The notes beneath the pieces are model-generated. The model was not told where the DNA came from. It saw only the letters and a program-made list of their open reading frames with translations, and ran no database searches. Shown here piece by piece: positions 18,762 through 27,113 of a stretch of 64,000 nt of DNA. A program made the translations under genes and the position numbers. This stretch comes from Mechercharimyces sp. CAU 1602 (GTDB lineage: Bacteria; Bacillota; Bacilli; Thermoactinomycetales; JANTPT01). Every line of letters starts with the position of its first letter. Position 1 is the first letter of the stretch. The DNA lies in the NCBI RefSeq assembly GCF_024753565.1, contig NZ_JANTPT010000001.1, forward strand, positions 2,087,311 through 2,151,310, in the 5' to 3' direction.

Positions 18762-21161
18762 CTAGTTGCGAAGTGGTTTGTTCTTCGACAACATATGCAT
18801 CATCCGTTGTTGCGATTTCGGCTCACCTGCGAGACTTAAAAATGCCTCACGTTCGAGATCCAAGAGGTATTGCTCTGATACGATCGTTCCTTCTGGTAGG
18901 TTACCACCAGCTAGAACAAACGCTAACTTCGAAGCAATTTTATAATCATGCTCGGAGATGTATCCGGACTCAAGCAAGTTATACGCACCCAAGCGCAAGG
19001 TGTTATACCCCGTCTCCCCTACAACCGACAGTTTCATCGGTTGTGGTGCAACATAACCACGCTTCGCCATCGACAAAGCCGCTTGTTTCGCATCGTAGAT
19101 AAGGTGATCAGTGTTAGCCGACATGCTATCGCTATCTTTCAAGAAGCCATGCTTACGGCCTTCTTCACCACTGGTCGAAACTTTTGCCATCGCAATGGTT
19201 TCAAACGCTTTGTTAACAGCTGCTTGACGTGCAACCGCATTCTTTGGATCAATATCTTTTGTGAGGCGATACAACATTTCTTTATTACCGCCACCACCTG
19301 GAATAAGACCTACGCCTACTTCCACTAGACCCATGTAAGTTTCACCCGCATACTGGATATGATCCGTTGGCAAGATCGTTTCTACCCCACCACCTAAGGT
19401 CATACCATGGGGAGCAGCCACAACTGGAATGTTGAGGTAGCGCATCGCACCCATCGTTGTTTGGAATTGGCGCACCATCACATCAAGTTCTGGCCAGTTA
19501 TGATCTTGTGCTTCCATCAGAATCAGCATCAAATTCGCACCGATACAGAAGTTAGGAGCGTCATTTCCGATCACGAGACCGTCAAACTGCTTATAGCCTT
19601 CTTTGGCTACGTATTGAAGCATGCTGATAATATCGCCGCCAATTGCTCCCTTAGGAGAATGGAACTCAATCAGCCCAATTCCGTCGCCAAGATCAACCAA
19701 GCTAGCACCGCTATTTGATTTCACAACTGCGCCTTGCTCTTTCAGGCGAGGAAGGGAAATTGTTTTTGGATGTTCCTCAATTCCTTTGTACTCCCCACCG
19801 AGGTGGAAAGCGAGCGGACGATGGTCTTCTTTTTGGTAGAAGGAAGTTTTACCACTAGCCAACAATTCCTCTACAAGTGCTGGAATGGTTTCTCCCTCTT
19901 CACGCATTTTAGCTACCGACTTTTCTACACCGATGGCATCCCACACTTCAAACGGACCCATGTCCCAGTTGAAGCCCCATTTCATCGCTTGATCCACATT
20001 GACGATATCGTCTGCGATTTCAGGAATACGTGCTGCCGCGTAGAGAAGCACTTTCTTTGTGAGTGACCAAGCGAGCTCACCTGCTTTATCTTTGCCGTAT
20101 ACCAATGCTTGTAATTTTTCTGCATCAGTTTTAGCACGCTTAGACATTTCAAGCGATTGTGCTTTCAACTTCTTACGTGGTTCATATTCAAACGTATCCA
20201 GGTTAAGGGCATGAATTTCCTTCCCTTTTTCCCCTTTTACTTTTTTATAAAATCCTTGACCAGATTTCGAACCGAGCCATCCGTTATCTACCATCTTCTG
20301 TATAACATCAGACGCAGCAAACGCTTCTCTTTCCGCTGGATCTTCTACGTTATCACGTACGGTTTGACACACATTTAAAAAGGTATCAAGCCCTACCATG
20401 TCCAAGGTGCGGAAAGTAGCGCTCTTCGGACGACCCATCGCACGTCCGGTCACGGAGTCTACTTCAGCTGGACTTAACTCTAACTCTTTCATAATATCAA
20501 GCGTAATTTGCATACCGTATACACCAATCCGGTTTGCAATAAAGTTAGGCGTATCTTTAGCAATAACCACGCCTTTACCCAGGCGAGTTTCCGCAAACGC
20601 TTTCATCTCTTCCACGATTTCGGACTTGGTCGCCGACGTCGGGATGATTTCAAGTAACTTCATATAACGTGGTGGATTAAAGAAGTGCGTACCTAGGAAA
20701 TGAGCACGAAACTCATCCGAACGTCCAGATACCATTGCATTAATAGAAATACCAGAAGTGTTGGAACTGATAATCGTACCAGGTGTCCATACCTGTTCAA
20801 TTTTGCTAAAGAGATCTTGCTTAATTTTCAGATTCTCTACAACTACTTCGATGATCCAATCTACTTCAGATAACTGATTCAAATCATCTTCTAAGTTACC
20901 AACCGAGATAAGGTTAGCCATTTCTTTTGTATAGAGGGGAGATGGCTTCTCCTTAAAGAGTCGATCTTTCCCGGTTTGTGCAATTCGGTTACGTACCACC
21001 TTATCCTCTAAGGTTAACCCTTTTGCTTCTTCCTTGTCTGTTAGTTCACGTGGGACAATATCCAACAATAATGTTGGGATCCCTACATTGGACAAATGAC
21101 CAGCAATGGCTGCACCCATTACACCGGAACCGATGACAGCCGCGCGTTTGATACTTGCCAA
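18762..21161 (-). CDS. fadN: 3-hydroxyacyl-CoA dehydrogenase / enoyl-CoA hydratase fusion
   Basis: A 799-residue bifunctional beta-oxidation enzyme. The NAD-binding GSGVMGAAIAGHLSNVG lies at about 12-28, and the dehydrogenase domain covers about 1-310 with HFFNPPRYMKLLEI. A crotonase (hydratase) domain occupies about 490-700, with GNDAPNFCIGANL and LVEVGVGLIPGGGGNKEM. This dehydrogenase-first order is that of Bacillus FadN, the reverse of E. coli FadB. The frame begins with TTG at 21161; GGAGG seven bases upstream supports that unusual start. It is the first gene of the operon and lies behind a FadR-type operator. Confidence 0.95.
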   Translation of the reverse strand: MASIKRAAVIGSGVMGAAIAGHLSNVGIPTLLLDIVPRELTDKEEAKGLTLEDKVVRNRIAQTGKDRLFKEKPSPLYTKEMANLISVGNLEDDLNQLSEVDWIIEVVVENLKIKQDLFSKIEQVWTPGTIISSNTSGISINAMVSGRSDEFRAHFLGTHFFNPPRYMKLLEIIPTSATKSEIVEEMKAFAETRLGKGVVIAKDTPNFIANRIGVYGMQITLDIMKELELSPAEVDSVTGRAMGRPKSATFRTLDMVGLDTFLNVCQTVRDNVEDPAEREAFAASDVIQKMVDNGWLGSKSGQGFYKKVKGEKGKEIHALNLDTFEYEPRKKLKAQSLEMSKRAKTDAEKLQALVYGKDKAGELAWSLTKKVLLYAAARIPEIADDIVNVDQAMKWGFNWDMGPFEVWDAIGVEKSVAKMREEGETIPALVEELLASGKTSFYQKEDHRPLAFHLGGEYKGIEEHPKTISLPRLKEQGAVVKSNSGASLVDLGDGIGLIEFHSPKGAIGGDIISMLQYVAKEGYKQFDGLVIGNDAPNFCIGANLMLILMEAQDHNWPELDVMVRQFQTTMGAMRYLNIPVVAAPHGMTLGGGVETILPTDHIQYAGETYMGLVEVGVGLIPGGGGNKEMLYRLTKDIDPKNAVARQAAVNKAFETIAMAKVSTSGEEGRKHGFLKDSDSMSANTDHLIYDAKQAALSMAKRGYVAPQPMKLSVVGETGYNTLRLGAYNLLESGYISEHDYKIASKLAFVLAGGNLPEGTIVSEQYLLDLEREAFLSLAGEPKSQQRMMHMLSKNKPLRN

Positions 21162-21269
21162 TTTCGTTCCTCCTCTCGTGCACGCCCGCGTTCATGTCGC
21201 GGAGCATCACGTAGTTATTCGATCAGAGATCCGAAAGATTCGGACAGGCAGATGCTATGCCCTATTCCC

Positions 21270-21289
21270 ATGAATGAATGCTCATTCAT
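21270..21289. promoter_or_regulatory. FadR (TetR-type) operator before fadN
   Basis: The 20-base palindrome ATGAATGAATGCTCATTCAT has 8-bp perfect arms around a four-base centre. It agrees with the known B. subtilis FadR consensus TGAATGAATANTCATTCA at all but one fixed position. FadR represses fad genes and is released by long-chain acyl-CoA. The site lies 109 bases upstream of the fadN start. Confidence 0.9.
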
Positions 21290-21292
21290 TTC

Positions 21293-21312
21293 AAGGTGTT
21301 AAAAAACACCTT
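21293..21312. promoter_or_regulatory. Inverted repeat adjoining the FadR operator
   Basis: AAGGTGTT (21293-21300) and AACACCTT (21305-21312) form a perfect 8-bp inverted repeat around AAAA, three bases from the FadR operator on its promoter-distal side. It may be a second operator or part of the -35 region. Nothing else was recognised in the 326-base gap 21162-21487 apart from the ferredoxin terminator. Confidence 0.4.
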
Positions 21313-21445
21313 CCAGCGGATAGGCGCGTGTCTTCATCTTTGATCCTTCCAAGCATCTTAAAAATCATCTAACTTAAATGTTACTCTCACTACTTATTAT
21401 CGAACTGATTATGCTTTTCGTCAAGGGGTTAGTAAACATTTTCAA

Positions 21446-21476
21446 AACAAAAAGGGGCCTTGAGTAGTATGCCCCT
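21446..21476 (-). terminator. Terminator of the ferredoxin gene
   Basis: On the minus strand AGGGGC and GCCCCT form a stem (21471-21476 and 21453-21458) followed by TTTTTGTTTT, 11 bases after the stop. Confidence 0.75.
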
Positions 21477-21487
21477 GTATCTTCACC

Positions 21488-21724
21488 TTAATCAGCGAAA
21501 AATTTTGCGTTGATCTCTGTAAATTGTTTTTCATCGTCTGGAACAAATTCCTCTTCGTAAATTGCTTCTACAGGGCATACAGGCTCACATGCACCACAGT
21601 CAATACAGGTATCGGGGTCAATATAAAACATAACGTCATCCCCATGAATGGCATCCACCGGACAAACATCAACACAATCTGCTGCTTTCTCAGTTTTGCA
21701 TGGAGAAGTAATCACATAAGCCAA
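21488..21724 (-). CDS. Ferredoxin, [3Fe-4S][4Fe-4S] type
   Basis: A 78-residue acidic electron carrier. C9, C17 and C21 (C-x7-C-x3-CP) have the spacing of the first cluster in seven-iron ferredoxins. C40, C43, C46 and C50 (CIDCGACEPVCP) bind a [4Fe-4S] cluster, with the closing Cys of each set followed by Pro. The acidic tail (EEEFVPDDEKQ) is usual. It is transcribed away from the next gene with its own terminator. It could feed the P450 at 14351-15586, but that pairing is inference. Confidence 0.92.
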   Translation of the reverse strand: MAYVITSPCKTEKAADCVDVCPVDAIHGDDVMFYIDPDTCIDCGACEPVCPVEAIYEEEFVPDDEKQFTEINAKFFAD

Positions 21725-22127
21725 GAATCAGTTCCTCCTTTGTGATTGGGGTACTCACTTACTATTAAAAAGCGTAACGCATCTCTTTCCTATACCATGT
21801 ATACGGATGATTCGTACTATTTACGCCATACATCCCTACACACAGCATCTTATGCTAACAACTTAGGTTGGTGTCACCAATATAAGCCCAAACCCCCTTG
21901 GATGAATTCATCCCGCCTAGTTATTCATATTCGATATCCATAGACAACATTCCTTTTCCGCATGCACTCTACTATCCTATTCCCACTTACATAGATGATA
22001 AAACAATAAGGTGCCTCATTCTTTCGATTATGGTTTCGCCACATAACAATATCAAGGTATCTATCCAATCAAAAAATCGATAGGAGCATATGATAGCAAA
22101 TAGTTAGATCCAAAGGAGGTAATAGAT
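21725..22127. other. 403-base intergenic region, no gene recognised
   Basis: A divergent spacer between ferredoxin and the DUF1259-like gene. It is moderately AT-rich, with stops in all frames and no RNA gene, repeat or convincing promoter. The right edge carries the AAAGGAGGT ribosome binding site of the next gene (22112-22120). Confidence 0.5.
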
Positions 22128-22967
22128 ATTCCTATTAGCCCTTTAATATGTCGATTGTTTGGAGAAATATTAGGAGCCACCTCCAGCCTGAATGCTGATA
22201 GAAGTGCGTGTGTGGCAACTTTCCTCCGTAATCTCCCTATAAGAGTAAAAGGAAGACCAGCCACTATCTTAAATCTCTCCTCTTTTTGTTTCGAGTCATT
22301 GGGTCGCGATGGGAAGGCTCTCAATGTAGGTACCATTCCCCTTTTAACCAATGAGGTGGATCCGTTGATCCGTTCCTTGAATCGCGAGGGAATCATAGTT
22401 TCAAGAACAGCTGTGCGAGTCCAATTTGAAGTGCCTTCTTTGACCAACATCTACTTTCAGGCAGTGGAAAATCCCATTCTTTTCGCAATAAAAGTAGCAA
22501 AAGTGTTGCAAGAAAATAAGATCACAAGGAGCTTAGCCGGAACCCAATCATCTCCTGCTTTCCAGAGGTTATGTCAGCGATTTGTAAGCATTTTAGACGG
22601 ATTTGCTAATACGACATTTCCAGGGGTATGTATCTCCTTCCAATCGAGGGATTTCCCGGTTCGAATTTCTGGGAAGCCCGTAGTAGACAACATTGTGAAG
22701 TCGGTTGTCGCAGGGTTTGAATCCCTTTCTTCGGATGGAAAGGCACTCTGTTTGGCTGATGTGACATTGTTAACTGATGAGGTCCAACCTTTTATCCGTA
22801 GGGTTCGTCAACAGACAGGATTCATGGTCGCTTCAATAACCGACCGCTTCCTCTCGATTGAACCCACCTTATCCTATGTATTTTTACAGACGATTGCTAA
22901 CCCCATTCTGTTTGCCAATCAATTGGCAGCTGTTCTACCTTTACAAAGAGCTCCGGCCCCTGCATAA
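22128..22967 (+). CDS. Tandem DUF1259-like (LppY/LpqO-type) protein with probable ATT start
   Basis: A protein of about 279 residues built of two similar halves. Each has an LCR-x-F-x-x-IL start, an R-x-x-P-x-R-x-x-GKP segment, FESL-x-x-DGKAL, an LLT-x-EV-x-P-x-IR stretch and a final NPILFA. This pattern matches the DUF1259 family of unknown function. The His residues usual after the GI-x-VT strand are absent in both copies. No ATG, GTG or TTG precedes codon TTG 22155 in frame back to a stop at 22101. A perfect AAAGGAGGT lies seven bases before ATT at 22128, and the repeat homology starts upstream of 22155. ATT is therefore the likely start. No signal peptide is seen. Confidence 0.7.
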   Translation: MPISPLICRLFGEILGATSSLNADRSACVATFLRNLPIRVKGRPATILNLSSFCFESLGRDGKALNVGTIPLLTNEVDPLIRSLNREGIIVSRTAVRVQFEVPSLTNIYFQAVENPILFAIKVAKVLQENKITRSLAGTQSSPAFQRLCQRFVSILDGFANTTFPGVCISFQSRDFPVRISGKPVVDNIVKSVVAGFESLSSDGKALCLADVTLLTDEVQPFIRRVRQQTGFMVASITDRFLSIEPTLSYVFLQTIANPILFANQLAAVLPLQRAPAPA

Positions 22968-22993
22968 AATTAATCGATAACCGATTATCAAGA

Positions 22994-23027
22994 AAAAACA
23001 GGCTGTCAAGAAAATATTGACAGCCTG
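22994..23027 (-). terminator. Terminator of the nitroreductase gene, IS-end-like sequence
   Basis: A perfect 11-bp stem, CAGGCTGTCAA (22999-23009) with TTGACAGCCTG (23017-23027). On the minus strand it is followed by a run of six T. The stem shares its outer nine bases with the hairpin at the right end of the insertion sequence at 34522-34550. Confidence 0.8.
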
Positions 23028-23066
23028 AGCTCTGTTTTAGCATACACAGGTCTACATAAGACTCGT

Positions 23067-23690
23067 TTATCCCTCAATCCATGTGGTCATCTTTTCAATA
23101 TCAAAGCGAGAAGTTGGATGTGCCTCTTTTGCTGCCTTGCCGAGGGCAATTAGCATAACCGGTGTATAGCGCTTATCGATGTTAAACTCTTCTACTAACT
23201 GCACCGGATTAAAACCACCCATCGGACAGGTATCCCACCCTTTTGCTTTTGCGATCAACATAAATTGCATCGCTGCCAAAGATGCATTAAGAATAGCGGA
23301 ATTACGAGCGGTTCCTTCCATTTGATAAGCTCCGTTAATGTTGCCTAAGAGGGCATTATATGCTTCTTCCGTCATAAAACCCCCTTCTAATATTGGTCTA
23401 AAAATAGCTTCCGCATTTTTGTTCGCTTCTAAGTCTCCCAAGATTGCAATGACTGCTGAGGCATCTTTTACTTGAGGCTGATTAAACGCGATCGGTAAAA
23501 GCTTCTGTTTTACTTCTTCCCCTTTAAAAACCATAAAATGCCAATGTTGCAAGTTCCATGATGACGGTGCGGTCGTCGCTTCCTTTAACATCTCACTCAG
23601 TTCTTCCTTTGAAATGTCCGCATCTTTTTGATACAACTTGACCGATTTCCGGTCATGCATCACTTTTAATAGCTCGTTATATGTATCCAT
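23067..23690 (-). CDS. Nitroreductase family protein (FMN-dependent NAD(P)H oxidoreductase)
   Basis: A 207-residue flavoprotein of the nitroreductase fold that reduces nitro or quinone compounds. DRKSVKLYQKDADI at residues 13-26 holds the phosphate-binding Arg. APSSWNLQHWHFMVF is the FMN-binding stretch, and KGWDTCPMGGFNPVQL the conserved flavin loop before the final strand VMLIALGKAAKEAHPTSR. It most resembles the YodC/HBN1-like branch. The gene stands alone with a clear terminator; no redox regulator gene is adjacent. Confidence 0.88.
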   Translation of the reverse strand: MDTYNELLKVMHDRKSVKLYQKDADISKEELSEMLKEATTAPSSWNLQHWHFMVFKGEEVKQKLLPIAFNQPQVKDASAVIAILGDLEANKNAEAIFRPILEGGFMTEEAYNALLGNINGAYQMEGTARNSAILNASLAAMQFMLIAKAKGWDTCPMGGFNPVQLVEEFNIDKRYTPVMLIALGKAAKEAHPTSRFDIEKMTTWIEG

Positions 23691-23939
23691 ATTTTAAAAA
23701 CCCTCCTCGGTTCTTCTCAAAATGATACAGTATGTATCCCCTAAAACCCAACCTCTATTCTACCCTAAGTAACAACTTTCACTCAAACAAAAACCACCCT
23801 TTATTAGAGAACAGAAAGCAAAACTACTATTTTTTGGTGGTACGTGTTATGCTCATATAAAGATTATAGGCTCTATATTTTAAAGAATCTCTATATAGAA
23901 GAGGTAGAATCATTATACTTTAGTGTGGAGGTATCCAAT

Positions 23940-24692
23940 ATGATTGAAATACGCAATGTTAGCAAAACATATCGCGGCTCCAAACACCGCTCCGTCGATT
24001 CTTTATCTCTTACCATACAACCAGGGGAAATCTTTGGCTTCCTCGGCCCCAATGGAGCTGGAAAGACAACAACCATCAGAATGATGACTGGGATCTTAAC
24101 ACCGGATGAAGGAGATATTCAGATAGCAGGATACTCCATCAGGAAGAATGCTGTAGAGGCCAAACGATATATCGGCTATGTCCCTGATTCTCCTGAGCCA
24201 TATGATCGGCTCACCGGCATGGAGTATATCAACTTTATCGCTGATATCTACCATGTAACAGTAGAAGAGCGCAAACAGCGACTTCCTCAACTATTACAAA
24301 AATTTCGTATGGAAGATGCAGTCCACCATTTTATCCATAGTTACTCACGTGGCATGAAACAAAAAGTCACCCTCATCGCCACCCTCCTTCATCAACCTCA
24401 ACTATGGATTTTAGATGAGCCGATGGTGGGACTAGATCCTCAGGCAGCGCTCACACTTAAAGAGATGATGCGCCAGTATCGCGCTCTCCAACACTCCGTC
24501 TTTATCTCCACTCATGTGCTCGAAGTTGCCGAAAAACTGTGCGATCGCATCGGAATAATTGATAAAGGGCGCCTTATCGCTGTCGGTACCTTAAATGAAT
24601 TACAACAAGGACAAGGCAATATGATTGAAGACCACGCCACATTAGAGCAGTTATTTATTCAACTTACAAACGATGACTCTATCGCAGGATGA
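23940..24692 (+). CDS. ABC transporter ATP-binding protein
   Basis: A 250-residue ATPase of an ABC-2-type exporter, close in form to EcsA/CcmA-like subunits. Walker A FLGPNGAGKTTTIRMM lies near residue 38. The signature is degenerate, YSRGMKQKVTLI in place of LSGGQ. Walker B is LWILDEPMVGLDPQ, and the switch His is in STHVLEVAE. The start at 23940 has GGAGG eight bases upstream; the frame from 23844 has none. The permease gene follows 50 bases later. Confidence 0.92.
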   Translation: MIEIRNVSKTYRGSKHRSVDSLSLTIQPGEIFGFLGPNGAGKTTTIRMMTGILTPDEGDIQIAGYSIRKNAVEAKRYIGYVPDSPEPYDRLTGMEYINFIADIYHVTVEERKQRLPQLLQKFRMEDAVHHFIHSYSRGMKQKVTLIATLLHQPQLWILDEPMVGLDPQAALTLKEMMRQYRALQHSVFISTHVLEVAEKLCDRIGIIDKGRLIAVGTLNELQQGQGNMIEDHATLEQLFIQLTNDDSIAG

Positions 24693-24742
24693 TCTATTCC
24701 CTCATCTACTCGTGACTCATTAAGCAAAGGAGTATGGCTGAC

Positions 24743-26389
24743 ATGTCCACCTTTATCCCCTTACTTAAACATACTTTACGCAATCAATACCCACTCCGCT
24801 ATATAAAGTACCGCCTCTTCACGAAGAAAAACTTCACTGCTGAAGCTCTTTCTGGAATTTCCATTATTTTCTTTATTCTCATGTCACAACTTTTTATCAT
24901 TCCACTCTCACTTACCCTCTACACATGGCTCGCTGCTATTAATCAGGAAGAAGCTATGCTGAGTGGAATCGTCGTTCTCCACCAAATAACTACGTTCTGT
25001 CTTGCTCTACTCTTCGTATATAACAGTTTATACCATAATAAAAACCATGATTCTTATTTAAGCATGCCTGTCTCTCCCCTTCAAGTGCTAGGCGTGAAAT
25101 TTGTTGGGATGTGGCTTCATGAAATCACCAGTCTACTACCTTTCTTCCTTCCTCCACTCCTCATTTATGGAATATTAAGTGATAGCGGATGGAGCTACTT
25201 TATCACCATGGGCATCGTTTATCTGCTATTGCCGCTTTTCCCTCTTGCGTTAGCTGCTTCTATAATTATGTTTCTCATGCGAATCATTCCATTTCAACGT
25301 ATAGGCACCTGGGCCGCAGTTCTTACTCCTATTCTGGCCATGGGCGTCTATCTCGCTTTCTTTCAACATTCACCAAACACCAACGGTATCGGAGCGTCGT
25401 CCATTGGGCAATGGCTAACAAATGAACATCATCTTGTCACCCTACTTGGAGAGTGGTTTCCTCCGAGTTTATGGGCTGCCACTGCACTTTCCAATCCATC
25501 GTTAGCCGCTCTTCCCGCCTGGGGAGGATGGATACTTTTTCAAATTTCATCTGTATTTCTCTATCTTAAGCTAGGACATTTTTTTTACATACCCAGTCTG
25601 AGGCGTAATCATGAGTCATCTCCACAACCACGCAAACCAAAAGCAGAGAAGCAAACACATCAATCGATGCTCTCTCCTACCTTCTCTCTCTTTTGGAGGG
25701 AATGGAAAATGTATTATCGCACGCCCGTTTTTCTAGTCAATACGCTTTTAATGCCATTTATGTTATTTGCATTTATGGTTCTCCCGCAACTACGAAAGCC
25801 AACCGATCTCCCTCAAGCCCCCAGTGAGTGGGAGTGGGCAACCTGGATCATTACTGTCATAATGGTCTACCTAACAAGTGTAAATGGCGCATCTTACTCT
25901 GCAGTATCCAGGGAAGGACCTTTTTTTACGTTCACCAGATCACTACCCATTTCAGGGAAAGAGTGGATCCAAGCGAAGTGGCTTCATCTCATGATTCTAA
26001 ATAGCAGCTTTATCACCATTACCTTGTTGGTAATTACACTCTTTCTCGGTGCATCCCCTGTCGACATCGTTTGGATCTGGCTCCTCTCTCTACTCAGTGG
26101 GGCGCTCTCAACACATTTAGGGATTTTTATTGATCTTTCCTCCCCCAAATTGGACTGGATCAATCCTAAAGATGCTACCAATAAAAATTTCAACGGTCTA
26201 ACGATGATGATCCTAACCACCATCATACTCATCGTTTTCGGATCACTGGTTGGGTTGTTATACTGGCTCCTTCTTCCAGCATGGGTTGTTAAGAGTACCT
26301 CTATCCTCCTCCTCATTGCAATAAACTATGGCTTTTGGAGAGGGTTACTTCAACAAGCAGAAAGAGCCTTTACTCGCATAGAAAGATAG
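24743..26389 (+). CDS. ABC-2 type transporter permease
   Basis: A 548-residue integral membrane subunit with about twelve hydrophobic segments in two bundles, separated by a basic cytoplasmic stretch (SPQPRKPKAEKQTHQ). Together with the ATPase upstream it should form an exporter; the substrate is unknown. AAAGGAG sits ten bases before the ATG at 24743, while an ATG at 24734 is too close to that site. The pair could correspond to an EcsAB-like system, but the permease is much longer than EcsB, so I do not name it. Confidence 0.82.
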   Translation: MSTFIPLLKHTLRNQYPLRYIKYRLFTKKNFTAEALSGISIIFFILMSQLFIIPLSLTLYTWLAAINQEEAMLSGIVVLHQITTFCLALLFVYNSLYHNKNHDSYLSMPVSPLQVLGVKFVGMWLHEITSLLPFFLPPLLIYGILSDSGWSYFITMGIVYLLLPLFPLALAASIIMFLMRIIPFQRIGTWAAVLTPILAMGVYLAFFQHSPNTNGIGASSIGQWLTNEHHLVTLLGEWFPPSLWAATALSNPSLAALPAWGGWILFQISSVFLYLKLGHFFYIPSLRRNHESSPQPRKPKAEKQTHQSMLSPTFSLFWREWKMYYRTPVFLVNTLLMPFMLFAFMVLPQLRKPTDLPQAPSEWEWATWIITVIMVYLTSVNGASYSAVSREGPFFTFTRSLPISGKEWIQAKWLHLMILNSSFITITLLVITLFLGASPVDIVWIWLLSLLSGALSTHLGIFIDLSSPKLDWINPKDATNKNFNGLTMMILTTIILIVFGSLVGLLYWLLLPAWVVKSTSILLLIAINYGFWRGLLQQAERAFTRIER

Positions 26390-26393
26390 ACCC

Positions 26394-26432
26394 AACGTAG
26401 AGGAGCCAATTCTGTGATTGCTCCTCTACGTT
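26394..26432. terminator. Bidirectional terminator, ABC permease / acylphosphatase
   Basis: AACGTAGAGGAGC (26394-26406) pairs perfectly with GCTCCTCTACGTT (26420-26432), followed by TTT. It overlaps the acylphosphatase stop codon. Confidence 0.85.
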
Positions 26433-26707
26433 TTCACTTCAAACCCCTTTAGCACCCGCTCCACTCTACGTGTATGAATCGTCAAATCACTCACACGCGC
26501 TAAGAGTGGACCTTTCCTCATTCGTCGCAAAAAGCGGTCTACCTTCTCCTGCTCCCCCTGCACAAAAATCTCCACTGTCCCTTCAGGTAGATTACGCACC
26601 CAGCCCTTCACCCCTAATTGGCGTGCCACTCTAACAGTATATTTACGAAAGCCCACCCCTTGCACTTTCCCATGCACAATAATATGATAACCGATCACAA
26701 CCTTCAT
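26426..26707 (-). CDS. acyP: Acylphosphatase
   Basis: A 93-residue enzyme that hydrolyses carboxyl-phosphate bonds of small acyl phosphates. The phosphate-binding loop GKVQGVGFRKYT with its catalytic Arg (about residue 22) and GWVRNLPEGTVEI with the catalytic Asn (about 39) are both intact. Length is exactly that of the family. GAGGAGGGG precedes the ATG with short spacing. Monocistronic, convergent with the ABC permease. Confidence 0.93.
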   Translation of the reverse strand: MKVVIGYHIIVHGKVQGVGFRKYTVRVARQLGVKGWVRNLPEGTVEIFVQGEQEKVDRFLRRMRKGPLLARVSDLTIHTRRVERVLKGFEVKT

Positions 26708-27113
26708 CCCCTCCTCTTATGCTAGTCTTTTTCTTCTTCATTCATAACAGTAAATCCTATGCATCTATTTCCCACTCTCGTTCCAACAAAACCCCATTCT
26801 CCCCTACTAACACCTTCTCAAAATAGGATAGGCCTTTGGCCTTTACAGCTCATCTGTTTTAAATCTCTATATAAAAACTCGCTTCGCCACTTTCTAAACA
26901 ACTGTATGTTGATACGAAATCAAAGGAAATTCCGCTTAAAATAAGTCAAGCGTTGTAGTAAAGATACAAACATGTTTTTAGTAATTGAATATAGTAATTG
27001 TATCGCAAATGACAAAAAGAGAGTAGAGAGCATTCTGAAATGAGTGTCCCCTCCCCTACCATATGGACCCCTATAGCAATCATGTACCTTTAATTAAACG
27101 GAGGTGAAGCCAT
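26708..27113. other. 406-base intergenic region, no gene recognised
   Basis: An AT-rich spacer between divergent acyP and the protease gene. It contains only very short frames without ribosome binding sites. A GGAGGTG at its right end (about 27102) is placed for the ATG at 27114. Confidence 0.5.

Noticed and set aside
21746..22083. Small frames upstream of the DUF1259-like gene
   Set aside because: No ribosome binding sites and low protein-like character.
26741..27113. Possible small gene before the protease
   Set aside because: Only very short frames without binding sites.
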